From Gammaproteobacteria bacterium UBA4475 (lineage in GTDB: Bacteria; Pseudomonadota; Gammaproteobacteria; Pseudomonadales; Azotimanducaceae), in the NCBI GenBank assembly GCA_002389265.1, contig DGOD01000250.1, positions 1 to 8,615 of the forward strand: DNA of 8,615 nt, given 5' to 3'. Both the position numbers and the translations under genes were made by a program. Numbering within the stretch: the stretch's first letter is position 1; every line of letters begins with the position of its first letter. The notes under the pieces are model-generated. The model was not told the origin of the DNA, did not search any database, and saw only the letters and a list, made by a program, of their open reading frames with translations. Shown here piece after piece: positions 1 through 7,039 of the stretch.

Positions 1-2840
1 TCAGCCACCGACTTGTTTACGAAGTCCACCAGAATAATACTGTCATTCACCACCACACCGGCCAGCGCAATGATGCCGTAAACCGACAGCGCGCTAAAAG
101 GAATGCCGACGATCACATGACCCATCAAGGCGCCAATCATGCCGAAAGGAATCACCGCCATGATGATAATCGGTTGTAGATAGGATTTTAGCGGTATAGC
201 CATCAAGGCATAGATAGCGAAGAGCGCCAGCAACGCCGTAAATATCATCCGCTGAATCAGCTCTTCCTCTTCTTGACTCGCTCCACCCAATTCAATTCTT
301 ACATCAGGATATCTTTGTACCAGCTGCCGGGAAAATTCGCCCTGGGTGACATCCTCGACAATCTTACCCGGCTGCGTAATCGTCGTATTAATATCCGCCG
401 AGATAATCACGGCCCGTTGCCCCGAGGTCCGTCTGATGGTGGCGGGCGAAACACGATTCTCCAGTTCCGCAACCGCCGTGAACGGGACTTCGTCACCTTC
501 TTTCGTTCTGATGTACATGGATTCAAGATTACCCATGGATTCGCGCTCTTGCTGCGGATAGCGAACCATCACTTTGACTTCTTCCCGACCGCGTTGAATG
601 CGCTGAGCTTCAACACCATAAAAACCAGCACGAACCTGGCTGGCTAGATCCGTCAGCGCGAGCCCCAGGGCCTCAGCAGAAGGCTTAATCTTCAGGTTGA
701 TCTCAGGGATGCTGCCGGCATTAGAATTCTCGATGTCGTTAACCCCCTCATAAGATCTGAGATGTTGATGCAACATTTCTGCCGCGGCTTCAAGCTCTTG
801 CGTATTCGGTGAAATCAATTTGAAATTGATGTCCTTGCCGTAACCATGAGATTTTTGAGCACCCGTAATCTGTATGGCTTTAACCCCAGCAATTTCTCCC
901 ACTCGCGTGCGCCATTGAGCGGCGATCTGTTCAGGGTTCAGCGAAAGACTATCTACCGGCTGCAGTTCTGCAACAACAGTGCCGGTGGTGTTATAGACGT
1001 AAGCAGCGACGTTCTGAAGAAATTTTGCCTCTACCGGCTGTTCGGCATCAAAGCTCAGAAGTGAGTTATTGAGCCTTTCAACCACCTTGATGACCTGGGC
1101 AGGAGAGGTACCATCCACCATTTCGATTTCCCCCCTGATGAAGTCTGTAGACATAACGGGGAAGAAAACGGTTTTGATATATGGTCCCATGACAAAACCT
1201 ATGGCCAAAATCAACATGCCAACAAACATTGAGAGGGTTAGGTAGCGCGCCTCAATGGCCTTAACAAGCAAGGGTTGGTACTGCTGTTGTATAAAGCGCT
1301 TTAAGCCAACAGCAAAATAATTTTGAAATCGTCTAAGAGATGAATTGTCATTCGCGGTTAAGGGACGCATGCTGGCAAGGTGAGCAGGCAGGATTAGCTT
1401 GGATTCGACGATACTAAATAACAGACATAAAATCACGACCGACCCAATCGCGGCAGGCAGGGCACCGAAGCCACCTGGCACGGTTAAGAATGGCGCAAAT
1501 GTCGCCACCGTTGTCAACACACCAAAGGTGGCGGGCATAGCAACGCGTTTCGCGCCACGAATGACATTGTCGAGAGTGTGGCCGTCTTGTTCACCAGCAG
1601 TCTGAACGCTTTCGCCAATGATAATTGCATCATCCACAACAATCCCAAGCACTAGAATGAAACCGAACAGACTGAGCAAGTTTAATGACCCATCTAGCAG
1701 CGGCAGCAACGCAAAGGCTCCTAGGAAAGCGATTGGCATACCGAGCATGACCCAGAAAGCCAGTTGAAGACGCAGAAAGATCCCCAGGGTCACCAACACA
1801 AGAATAATACCCATCAGCATATTGGACACCATCATGCCAATGGACTCTGAAAGATAGGCGGTGCTGTTTCCCCAAGACTGTATTGATATGCCCTCAGGCA
1901 ATGTCTTGCTTCTTTTTTCTACGTATTCAGTGACTTCGTTAGAGATATCGATTTGATTTTGATCACCTACAGCAGACACAGATATACCAATGCTCGGCTT
2001 ACCATTGAACAGCGAATAAAATCGAACCTCGGCAAACCCGTCTTTAATCTCCGCAATATCGCTTAAGGTCAATCTGGTACCATCAGACTCGGAGATCAGA
2101 ACAATTTTTTCGAAGTCGGCTTTTCGATACGCCTGCCCTTCTGTTCGCAACAAGATGTCGCCTGAGTCCGACCGAATCGAACCAGCCGGCAGATCCAGTG
2201 AGGAACGCTGCACGGCCTGAGCTACATCCTGTAGCGAGAGTCCGTATTGACGCAGTCTTGACTCTTCCACTTCGATGCTGATTTCGTAGGGTCTCGCACC
2301 TCGAACGTCAGCTTTCGTGACGCTGGGGAGCGAAAGAATTTCACCCTGAATAGTGACCGCCAAGCCTTTCATGGTGGTTTCATCTAATTCACCAAAAATC
2401 TGCACACTGATAGCACGAGGCTGAGGTTGATTTCGGTAAATGTTGGGTCGCTCAATAGAAGCCGGGAAGTTTGCAATCCGGTCAACCGCCGCATTGACTT
2501 CATCAAGTACAGCCAGCGCGTCGTAAGCCGTTTCAATATCCAGTTCTACAGTGCCCGAAGAAGGATTCGCAAAGGACCGCATATTAACAATGCCTTCTAT
2601 ATCCCTTACGGCTTCTTCAACACGAATCACAACCCCGGTTTCCACCTCACCCGGCGAAGCGCCAGGAAAAGGCACTTGAATAGTGATTCGATCTAACTGA
2701 ACGTCAGGCATGATCTGCGTTCGAATGGTTAATGCAGAAAAGATCCCCGTCAGGATAATGACGAACATCAACAGATTGGCTGCTACATGATTCCTGGCGA
2801 ACCAGGCAATAATTCCCTTGCGTGGATCAATTGCTTCCAA
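1..2840 (-). CDS. RND-family efflux permease (AcrB/HAE-1-like), 3' end cut by window edge
   Basis: This is the inner-membrane, proton-driven pump subunit of a tripartite RND efflux system. I translated the minus strand by hand: 946 codons are open without a stop, against about 1,030-1,050 in complete family members, so the C-terminal roughly 90-100 residues (last two membrane helices) lie outside. The layout is typical: a first membrane helix near residues 18-36, a porter region opening with MPDVQLDRITIQVPFPGASP, a helix block near 330-540, a second periplasmic half starting near FFPVMSTDF, and helices 8-10 near 850-940. GIVVDDAI carries the paired relay aspartates D403 and D404, matching AcrB D407/D408. 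In helix 10 the motif is GVVVNDSI, so N932 stands where AcrB has K940. The only possible start is TTG at 2840, because an in-frame TGA lies two codons upstream; a strong ribosome site supports it. It overlaps the adaptor gene by 14 bases, implying coupled translation. Family is certain; substrate is unknown. Confidence 0.95.
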   Translation of the reverse strand, partial: MEAIDPRKGIIAWFARNHVAANLLMFVIILTGIFSALTIRTQIMPDVQLDRITIQVPFPGASPGEVETGVVIRVEEAVRDIEGIVNMRSFANPSSGTVELDIETAYDALAVLDEVNAAVDRIANFPASIERPNIYRNQPQPRAISVQIFGELDETTMKGLAVTIQGEILSLPSVTKADVRGARPYEISIEVEESRLRQYGLSLQDVAQAVQRSSLDLPAGSIRSDSGDILLRTEGQAYRKADFEKIVLISESDGTRLTLSDIAEIKDGFAEVRFYSLFNGKPSIGISVSAVGDQNQIDISNEVTEYVEKRSKTLPEGISIQSWGNSTAYLSESIGMMVSNMLMGIILVLVTLGIFLRLQLAFWVMLGMPIAFLGAFALLPLLDGSLNLLSLFGFILVLGIVVDDAIIIGESVQTAGEQDGHTLDNVIRGAKRVAMPATFGVLTTVATFAPFLTVPGGFGALPAAIGSVVILCLLFSIVESKLILPAHLASMRPLTANDNSSLRRFQNYFAVGLKRFIQQQYQPLLVKAIEARYLTLSMFVGMLILAIGFVMGPYIKTVFFPVMSTDFIRGEIEMVDGTSPAQVIKVVERLNNSLLSFDAEQPVEAKFLQNVAAYVYNTTGTVVAELQPVDSLSLNPEQIAAQWRTRVGEIAGVKAIQITGAQKSHGYGKDINFKLISPNTQELEAAAEMLHQHLRSYEGVNDIENSNAGSIPEINLKIKPSAEALGLALTDLASQVRAGFYGVEAQRIQRGREEVKVMVRYPQQERESMGNLESMYIRTKEGDEVPFTAVAELENRVSPATIRRTSGQRAVIISADINTTITQPGKIVEDVTQGEFSRQLVQRYPDVRIELGGASQEEEELIQRMIFTALLALFAIYALMAIPLKSYLQPIIIMAVIPFGMIGALMGHVIVGIPFSALSVYGIIALAGVVVNDSIILVDFVNKSVA

Positions 2841-4026
2841 CGCTCAGCCCCCCTGTTCCATCAACTGTTTCCTGGTATCGAACAGCTGTGCCTGGCAGAG
2901 GGTTTTCAGGGACAGTCAGGCTAATAAGCTGACCTGGCTCGAGGCCAGATTTGATTAGGACAAATTTTTCATCCGCGCGCGCCACTTCGACACTTACGGG
3001 TAGCAAGGTATCGTTTGCGGTAACGACCCATAGCTTACCATCTCTTTTTAGTGCGCTCCGCGGCACTCTAATGACATCCTTGAGCTGCTGCCCGGCGATG
3101 CTTGCTTCGACGAAGGTGCCGATTCTTAGCGGCTGCTGCCAGTTGGCCGAGTGTTGGTTGTAAGGGTCTTCAATCTGGGCCACAAGATATAACACTCGGC
3201 TTCGCTCATCGAGTACGCCCTCGGTACGAACTATCCGCCCTTCCCAGGTATAACGCTCACCGCCGATATTTGCCGACAATGTAACGTTCGGTCCGTTGCC
3301 ACTGACGAGCTCGCGTTCGTCCAGATTGAGAAAGGGTAGCTCCCTGTCAGGCAGCGGTAATCTGATTTCCGCCACATCGACAGCAAACGTCGCGGCAAGG
3401 GGTGTACCGCCATTCACAAACTGGCCTATATCCGCGCGCTTTTCCCTAACGAGCCCATTATACGGCGCTCTGATGGTGGTTCGATCAAGGTCGCCTTCAC
3501 GCTTCTCGAGTTCCGCCCTGGCAAACTCAAGGTTGGCAAGCGCTTCAGTGAGTTGTGGCTTGCGTAGCGCCAGATCAGACGCTGCTCTACTGGACTTCAA
3601 AACCGACTGTGCGCGCTCCCAGTCCTCTTTAGCATAGTCTGCAAGGCCCGCCTCACGGGTTACCATTGTTTCAGCCGATATGACAGAGGCTTGGGCACGC
3701 TTCACTTCAGCACGATAGTTTCGGTCGTCAATCCGAACCAGCACATCACCCTTGTTGAAGAATCCACCAGCGACGAATGCCGGTGACACCTCCGTAATCA
3801 TACCCGCGACTTCTGAGATCAGGGTCGTCTCGGTCCTGGGAGTCACACTACCTTGCACAGAGACAGTAATTTTTACATTAGCAATCTGCGCGCGCATGAC
3901 GTCCACAAACATCGTCGGCGGACTTGTTTCGACGGTTTGTGGCGGCGATTTTTGGTTATACATCCACACGGCCGCGGCCAGACTGACGCAGACGATGGTA
4001 ATAGACAGGATAGTTTTTGTTAACAT
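2827..4026 (-). CDS. RND efflux periplasmic adaptor (membrane fusion protein, HlyD/AcrA-like)
   Basis: This is the adaptor that bridges an RND permease to an outer-membrane channel. From the ATG at 4026 it has 399 residues, a usual length. It opens with a short basic stretch and a hydrophobic segment (about residues 4-22: ILSITIVCVSLAAAVWMY), a signal peptide or uncleaved anchor; its cysteine has no convincing lipobox. Then come the first lipoyl half (about 69-105, with EVAGMITEV and KGDVLVRIDD), an alpha-helical hairpin rich in Ala, Glu and Arg (about 105-182), the second lipoyl half (about 183-213, with TTIRAPYNGLV and GQFV), a beta-barrel domain and a membrane-proximal domain (about 315-385, with VPRSAL and GLEPGQ). 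The frame also allows a TTG start at 4071, adding 15 residues, but this would put a polar extension before the signal and has no ribosome site, so I prefer 4026. The stop overlaps the permease gene, its transport partner. No TolC-type gene is in view. Confidence 0.93.
   Translation of the reverse strand: MLTKTILSITIVCVSLAAAVWMYNQKSPPQTVETSPPTMFVDVMRAQIANVKITVSVQGSVTPRTETTLISEVAGMITEVSPAFVAGGFFNKGDVLVRIDDRNYRAEVKRAQASVISAETMVTREAGLADYAKEDWERAQSVLKSSRAASDLALRKPQLTEALANLEFARAELEKREGDLDRTTIRAPYNGLVREKRADIGQFVNGGTPLAATFAVDVAEIRLPLPDRELPFLNLDERELVSGNGPNVTLSANIGGERYTWEGRIVRTEGVLDERSRVLYLVAQIEDPYNQHSANWQQPLRIGTFVEASIAGQQLKDVIRVPRSALKRDGKLWVVTANDTLLPVSVEVARADEKFVLIKSGLEPGQLISLTVPENPLPGTAVRYQETVDGTGGLSVGSN
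2848..2854 (-). promoter_or_regulatory. Ribosome binding site for the RND permease TTG start
   Basis: AGGGGGG on the minus strand lies 7 bases before the TTG at 2840, inside the last codons of the adaptor gene. It is a good Shine-Dalgarno match at ideal spacing. Since an in-frame TGA at 2846-2844 excludes any earlier start and no ATG occurs in the first 20 or so codons, it decides the permease start. Confidence 0.7.
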
Positions 4027-4033
4027 GCTGACT

Positions 4034-4039
4034 ATTATA
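4034..4039 (-). promoter_or_regulatory. Candidate -10 box for the adaptor-permease operon
   Basis: A perfect TATAAT on the minus strand ends 7 bases before the adaptor ATG at 4026. A sigma-70 transcript from it would begin at or within a base or two of the ATG, giving a leaderless mRNA. No good Shine-Dalgarno sits before the ATG (the nearest, AAAGAG, is 13 bases away), which fits. The weak point is the -35: at 17-18 bases upstream only AATACA or ATACAT is found, so an activator or chance is possible. Confidence 0.35.
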
Positions 4040-4071
4040 CTCTTTGTCGACAGACTATGTATTACCCACAA

Positions 4072-4311
4072 CGAATCAACGCCGATTAATACCTATACGA
4101 TCTAGAGTCAGCACCGGCATACACCAGCGGTACGCAACACACAGAGCTTCGACACCGTAGACGATCTACACAGCTAGAGCGGCGGTAGCCTTTGAAAACA
4201 CTCAATCAATGGGCATCGGGTAACTCGCGCAGTCTGTATGAGCCGAAGGATATTGCGACTGCGAGCTAGCGGAACTACCAACCGTTGGTTAGCGTCATAT
4301 CAGAACCAGCC
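4072..4311. other. Non-coding gap between the GIDE gene and the RND operon
   Basis: The gap separates the stop of the GIDE-domain gene from the adaptor gene, so the pump operon probably has its own promoter. It has no open frame resembling a protein and no hairpin followed by a T-run on the minus strand, so I see no intrinsic terminator for the upstream genes. It contains one 13-base dyad (4277-4289), listed separately. It is where operators for the pump would be expected. Confidence 0.6.
4277..4289. repeat. 13-base inverted repeat downstream of the GIDE gene
   Basis: The plus strand reads ACCAACCGTTGGT: two perfect 6-base half-sites around one central base. The centre is too tight for an RNA hairpin of full stem length, and no T-run follows, so it looks more like a protein-binding dyad than a terminator. 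It lies about 250 bases upstream of the adaptor start, rather far for a classic repressor site. It may be chance. Confidence 0.3.
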
Positions 4312-5187
4312 CTAAAATAGATCGCGACGAACGATAGTCATAAACACGGCATAGGCGCCCGAGACAACAAACAGGCCAAGCAAACCAAATGCATAAAGCT
4401 GATAACGGCTGGTGACTTCGTCTTGCGGAATACTGGAAATGACATACGGATAACCTTTATTAAACGGTGCCACAAGATTGTGATGCTGGGTCGGCACATA
4501 GTCGTTAGCTGTCGCCGACTCGACTTGGCGAATGGCAGTCTCACGCGCTTGATTCCACTCATCCATATCAATATCACCATCTCCATTTTGGTCAAAGCGC
4601 TGCAGTAATTCCCGGCGATTGTGTTTCCACTGGTTCAACAATACGCGCACGCCAACTTTGAGCACCTCGGCTTTGGATCCACCCTGGTCCGTTTCAAATT
4701 GGCCCAGGCAATAAACTCTGTCATTTTCCGCAATAAGCCGCTCGGTGTAACGCCAGTCGCCTACCACCCATACCTTCTTCTTTCGAGTAATCACCCTACC
4801 CAATTCTGGATCAACCGCACACAGCCCCGTACCATCGTCCACGTAAAAGCTGTAGATACTGGTATCACGCTCCACCTCTTCCCAATCGTTACCTTTTTTT
4901 TCTATGAGATAATCAAACCAGACACATTCCCGACCACTGCCAGGCACCCTGAGCGGCTTATCGTCCAGTGATTTAGCCCGGCCTTCAAGCTGCACGAAAC
5001 CCTGGCTGGCGGAGCGAATCTTTGAGGTCGGCGTATCTTGCATGATGCGTCCATGACGAATGAAACCAAACAAGGCAATGACTGAACCAAAGCACACTAG
5101 CAGCGTGGCTAACATCACCCAGACGAACTCTGCGTCATCGAAAGACAGGGTGATACCTATGAGAAAATCAATCAACGAATCAATCAT
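4312..5187 (-). CDS. GIDE-domain membrane protein with an EF-hand calcium loop
   Basis: A 291-residue protein with a membrane helix near residues 21-43, a soluble region from about 44 to 260, and a second helix near 264-285. The soluble region resembles the GIDE (BAM) domain that lies between two membrane helices in the mitochondrial ubiquitin ligase MUL1: it has GFVQLEGRAK near 63-72, a C-V-W-F-DY strand near 88-93 and RYTERLIAENDRVYCLGQ near 146-163. As in bacterial relatives there is no RING finger, so ligase activity is not expected. At 199-210 is a complete EF-hand loop, DQNGDGDIDMDE, with Asp, Asn, Asp, Asp, Asp and Glu at the six ligand positions, flanked by likely helices; calcium binding is a strong prediction. 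The ATG at 5187 follows the lemA stop by 11 bases, with TAGGT as a modest ribosome site. Bacterial GIDE genes are often beside lemA, so the two products probably act together. Biochemical role unknown. Confidence 0.85.
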   Translation of the reverse strand: MIDSLIDFLIGITLSFDDAEFVWVMLATLLVCFGSVIALFGFIRHGRIMQDTPTSKIRSASQGFVQLEGRAKSLDDKPLRVPGSGRECVWFDYLIEKKGNDWEEVERDTSIYSFYVDDGTGLCAVDPELGRVITRKKKVWVVGDWRYTERLIAENDRVYCLGQFETDQGGSKAEVLKVGVRVLLNQWKHNRRELLQRFDQNGDGDIDMDEWNQARETAIRQVESATANDYVPTQHHNLVAPFNKGYPYVISSIPQDEVTSRYQLYAFGLLGLFVVSGAYAVFMTIVRRDLF

Positions 5188-5198
5188 CAGCGACTTAC

Positions 5199-5768
5199 CT
5201 AGCTCTTCAAGTTGATTTTTACGGGGAGCAAGGCAACCGTTTCAAATTTCAGATAAGCCAACTCACCAAAACCAAAACTTCTCGCCAGTACGACGTCAGG
5301 AACTTGCTGGATGCGCGTGTTATTCAGCCGCACCGATTCGTTGAATATTTCACGCCGATCAGCGATCGCATCTTCCAACTGAGAAATTCGCTCCTGCAAG
5401 GCCAGGAAATTTTCATTGGCTTTAAGATCTGGATAAGCCTCACAACGAGCAAATAGCTTGCTCAGAGAAGTGCGCATGCGCGTTTCGGCCTGACCAAGGC
5501 CCCGCACATCGTGCTTCTCTTGTGCAGCATGAACTCGACTGCGCGCTTCAGTAATGGCCAGCAAGACGTGCTGCTCATGGACCATATAACCTCTGCACAC
5601 AGCCACTAACAATGGTAACTCAGTGTGGCGCTGCTTCAACAACACCTCGATGTTGGCAAAGGCGCGCGCCACATTATTCTTTAGCCTGATCAAACCATTG
5701 TAGATGATGACGGTATAGATAAGGATCACCAGCGCCATAGCCCCTACAACAAACTCGAGAATTGTCAT
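5199..5768 (-). CDS. lemA: LemA family membrane protein
   Basis: A 189-residue protein of usual LemA length. A single membrane helix at about residues 5-23 is followed by a cytoplasmic or soluble helical bundle. Family signatures are clear: YNGLIRLKNNV (23-33), NIEVLLKQRHTELPLLV (39-55), GYMVHEQ (60-66), AYPDLKANENFLALQ (111-125), and FNESVRLNNTRIQQVPD (142-158) followed by ARSFGF. In studied LemA proteins the short N-terminus is outside and the C-terminal bundle inside the cell; the molecular function is not established. The ATG at 5768 is chosen because it places the membrane helix at the very start, as in the family; the upstream ribosome site is weak (GGGG, 8 bases away). It heads a two-gene unit with the GIDE/EF-hand gene. 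The 356-base gap upstream suggests that its own promoter lies there. Confidence 0.93.
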   Translation of the reverse strand: MTILEFVVGAMALVILIYTVIIYNGLIRLKNNVARAFANIEVLLKQRHTELPLLVAVCRGYMVHEQHVLLAITEARSRVHAAQEKHDVRGLGQAETRMRTSLSKLFARCEAYPDLKANENFLALQERISQLEDAIADRREIFNESVRLNNTRIQQVPDVVLARSFGFGELAYLKFETVALLPVKINLKS

Positions 5769-5896
5769 CGCTTATGCCCCGTTGCTTCCTGCAATCTACC
5801 GACCCTAGCGTACAGACCCTGAGCGCACGCCGCGATCTGGCGACATCGGCGATATTAATCGCTATCAGCCGCAAAACCCGACCCAAGGATGCGTCG

Positions 5897-5916
5897 GCTA
5901 ACCTGTATCAGTTAGC
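5897..5916. repeat. Inverted repeat upstream of lemA (possible operator)
   Basis: GCTAAC, an 8-base spacer, then GTTAGC: perfect 6-base arms. It lies about 130-150 bases before the lemA start and just downstream of the weak promoter candidate at 5952-5924, a position where a repressor could act. A 6+6 match can occur by chance. Confidence 0.3.
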
Positions 5917-6071
5917 GATCGAAATCATGTACTGTAAGTATTTATGGTGCAAAGTGCAGGCCCACTCATCCCCGCGGGCTGCCCGTCGGTCTGGTACCCC
6001 GCGAGCGCCCTGCGCACAGACGAATCAACTCGAGGACTAAGGAGAGGGGACGTACTATCTATTGGTGCTGC

Positions 6072-6117
6072 GGTCTCGACAATCTTCTGCGGACTAAGCT
6101 GTAAACTTAGAAAGACC
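6072..6117 (-). repeat. Nested inverted repeats just after the DUF1295 gene
   Basis: In the minus-strand transcript, GGTCT...AGACC encloses CTAAG-TTTACAG-CTTAG, beginning 7 bases after the TAA of the DUF1295 gene. The stems are only 5 pairs each and no U-run follows, so it is not a standard terminator. It could protect or shape the 3' end of the operon mRNA, or be chance. Confidence 0.25.
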
Positions 6118-6124
6118 ACAATTT

Positions 6125-7039
6125 TTATTTATTTTTTGGACCCGGAAAGAACCTATTGGTGGTTTGTTGATAGGCTTTATAGTCAGGGCGTTTCAGCGCG
6201 GAGTAATATTCAGCGGGCTCTGCGCCCGTATCATAGACAAGGGTGCTGTACATCTTCCAGGACGCAAACAATAAGCCCACACCCAGCAACAGCCAAATGA
6301 CCAACGACTCTGCTGCATACAATGTGAGCCATGAGGGTATCGACGCGATGATCAGGCCGTTCCATACCATCCACTCGGCAAAGTAGTTGGGATGCCGGCT
6401 GTACTTCCATAACCCGACGTTGCAGACCCGGTTCTTTTCGCCGGCTTTTTTCATAGCTCGCAAGAAACTCAGTTTTTGCATATCGGCAAAGGATTCCATG
6501 CTGAAAGCACCGATCCAAACCAGCAGCCCAATGATTTCTAGTGCATGAACATGCTCGCTCGAATTTGCGGCAATAACAAAGGCAGGCATCGCCAGAAAAG
6601 AGGCGTTGGCTAATCCCTGCCAAAGCGCGTCAACTTGCATTGCCAGCGGCACGTTCGCTTTGCCCGCCGCTAGCCATCGCTGCTTTTGATATTCATAACG
6701 CGGAAATTCCTGCTTTAGCCGTCCCATCGCCCATAACTTCAACGCGCCGAAGGCCATGCGACTGCCGACAAATAGATAGACGACACTCACCATAGCGACC
6801 CGCACGGGTTCGCCGTCACTTTGCCACCAGGTTAAGCCGCCAATGAGGGTGAGCCCCAAGGGCCAACCGATGTCGACATAAGACATACGGCCCGTCATCC
6901 AGATAGGTATGCACACAACGAGGGAAAACAGAACTAATTGCAGTAGGCCATTGTATAAGCCGATAGCCGCAAAGGTCTCGGTGAACAGTAACAGTGCCCA
7001 GCCCGCAACAAAGGGAATAAGAGATTTAAAATACTTCAT
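6125..7039 (-). CDS. DUF1295 membrane protein (steroid 5-alpha-reductase-like family)
   Basis: A 304-residue, multi-helix membrane protein of the DUF1295 family, which is related to steroid 5-alpha reductases and sterol reductases/isoprenylcysteine methyltransferases. Diagnostic parts are SYVDIGWP (53-60), ESFADMQKLSF (182-192), GLWKYSRHPNYFAEW (209-223) and a C-terminal KRPDYKAYQQTTNRFFP (283-299). In the related reductases the H-P-N-Y...E region helps bind the nicotinamide cofactor, so a reductase acting on a lipid-like or polycyclic substrate in the membrane is a fair inference; members of this family are largely uncharacterised and no substrate can be named. The ATG at 7039 overlaps the transporter's TGA in ATGA, so translation is almost certainly coupled and the two products probably share a pathway. 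The last codons and stop lie in an A-rich stretch. Confidence 0.88.
   Translation of the reverse strand: MKYFKSLIPFVAGWALLLFTETFAAIGLYNGLLQLVLFSLVVCIPIWMTGRMSYVDIGWPLGLTLIGGLTWWQSDGEPVRVAMVSVVYLFVGSRMAFGALKLWAMGRLKQEFPRYEYQKQRWLAAGKANVPLAMQVDALWQGLANASFLAMPAFVIAANSSEHVHALEIIGLLVWIGAFSMESFADMQKLSFLRAMKKAGEKNRVCNVGLWKYSRHPNYFAEWMVWNGLIIASIPSWLTLYAAESLVIWLLLGVGLLFASWKMYSTLVYDTGAEPAEYYSALKRPDYKAYQQTTNRFFPGPKNK

Larger units (their letters stand above)
5769..6124. other. 356-base non-coding region upstream of lemA, with several short dyads
   Basis: I find no convincing gene here on either strand; the short open frames lack ribosome sites, domains or recognisable composition. It should hold the lemA promoter. 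The best minus-strand candidate is weak: TTGCAC (5952-5947), a 17-base spacer, then CATGAT (5929-5924). Dyads seen are GCGAT-atta-ATCGC at 5849-5862, GCTAAC-8-GTTAGC at 5897-5916, and CTAAG-7-CTTAG at 6094-6110 nested within GGTCT/AGACC at 6072-6117. None has a T-run following it in the minus direction, so an intrinsic terminator for the DUF1295 gene is not evident. Confidence 0.6.

Noticed and set aside
273..1605. Several plus-strand open frames (such as 273-647 and 1399-1605) opposite the permease.
   Set aside because: They are antisense to a well-conserved RND coding frame, have no domains and no ribosome sites; they are by-products of its codon use.
3296..3637. Plus-strand 113-codon open frame, rich in Ser, Arg and Ala.
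   Set aside because: Antisense to the adaptor's helical hairpin; low-complexity composition typical of a reversed coding strand.
4024..4071. TTG at 4071 as the adaptor start (414 residues).
   Set aside because: It has no ribosome site and would put a 15-residue extension before the signal/anchor segment; the ATG at 4026 fits the family better.
4312..5187. Reading the GIDE protein as an E3 ubiquitin ligase because of its likeness to MUL1.
   Set aside because: There is no RING finger or other zinc-binding cysteine/histidine set, and bacteria of this type lack the ubiquitin pathway; only the GIDE domain is shared.
5762..6040. Plus-strand 92-codon open frame across the gap upstream of lemA.
   Set aside because: Overlaps the lemA start, has no recognisable domain or ribosome site, and its Arg/Ala/Pro-rich end looks like unselected GC-rich sequence.
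6094..6140. CTAAG/CTTAG hairpin followed by a T-rich run on the plus strand, resembling a terminator.
   Set aside because: The stem is only 5 pairs, the T-run begins about 11 bases after it and is broken, and no plus-strand gene exists for it to terminate.
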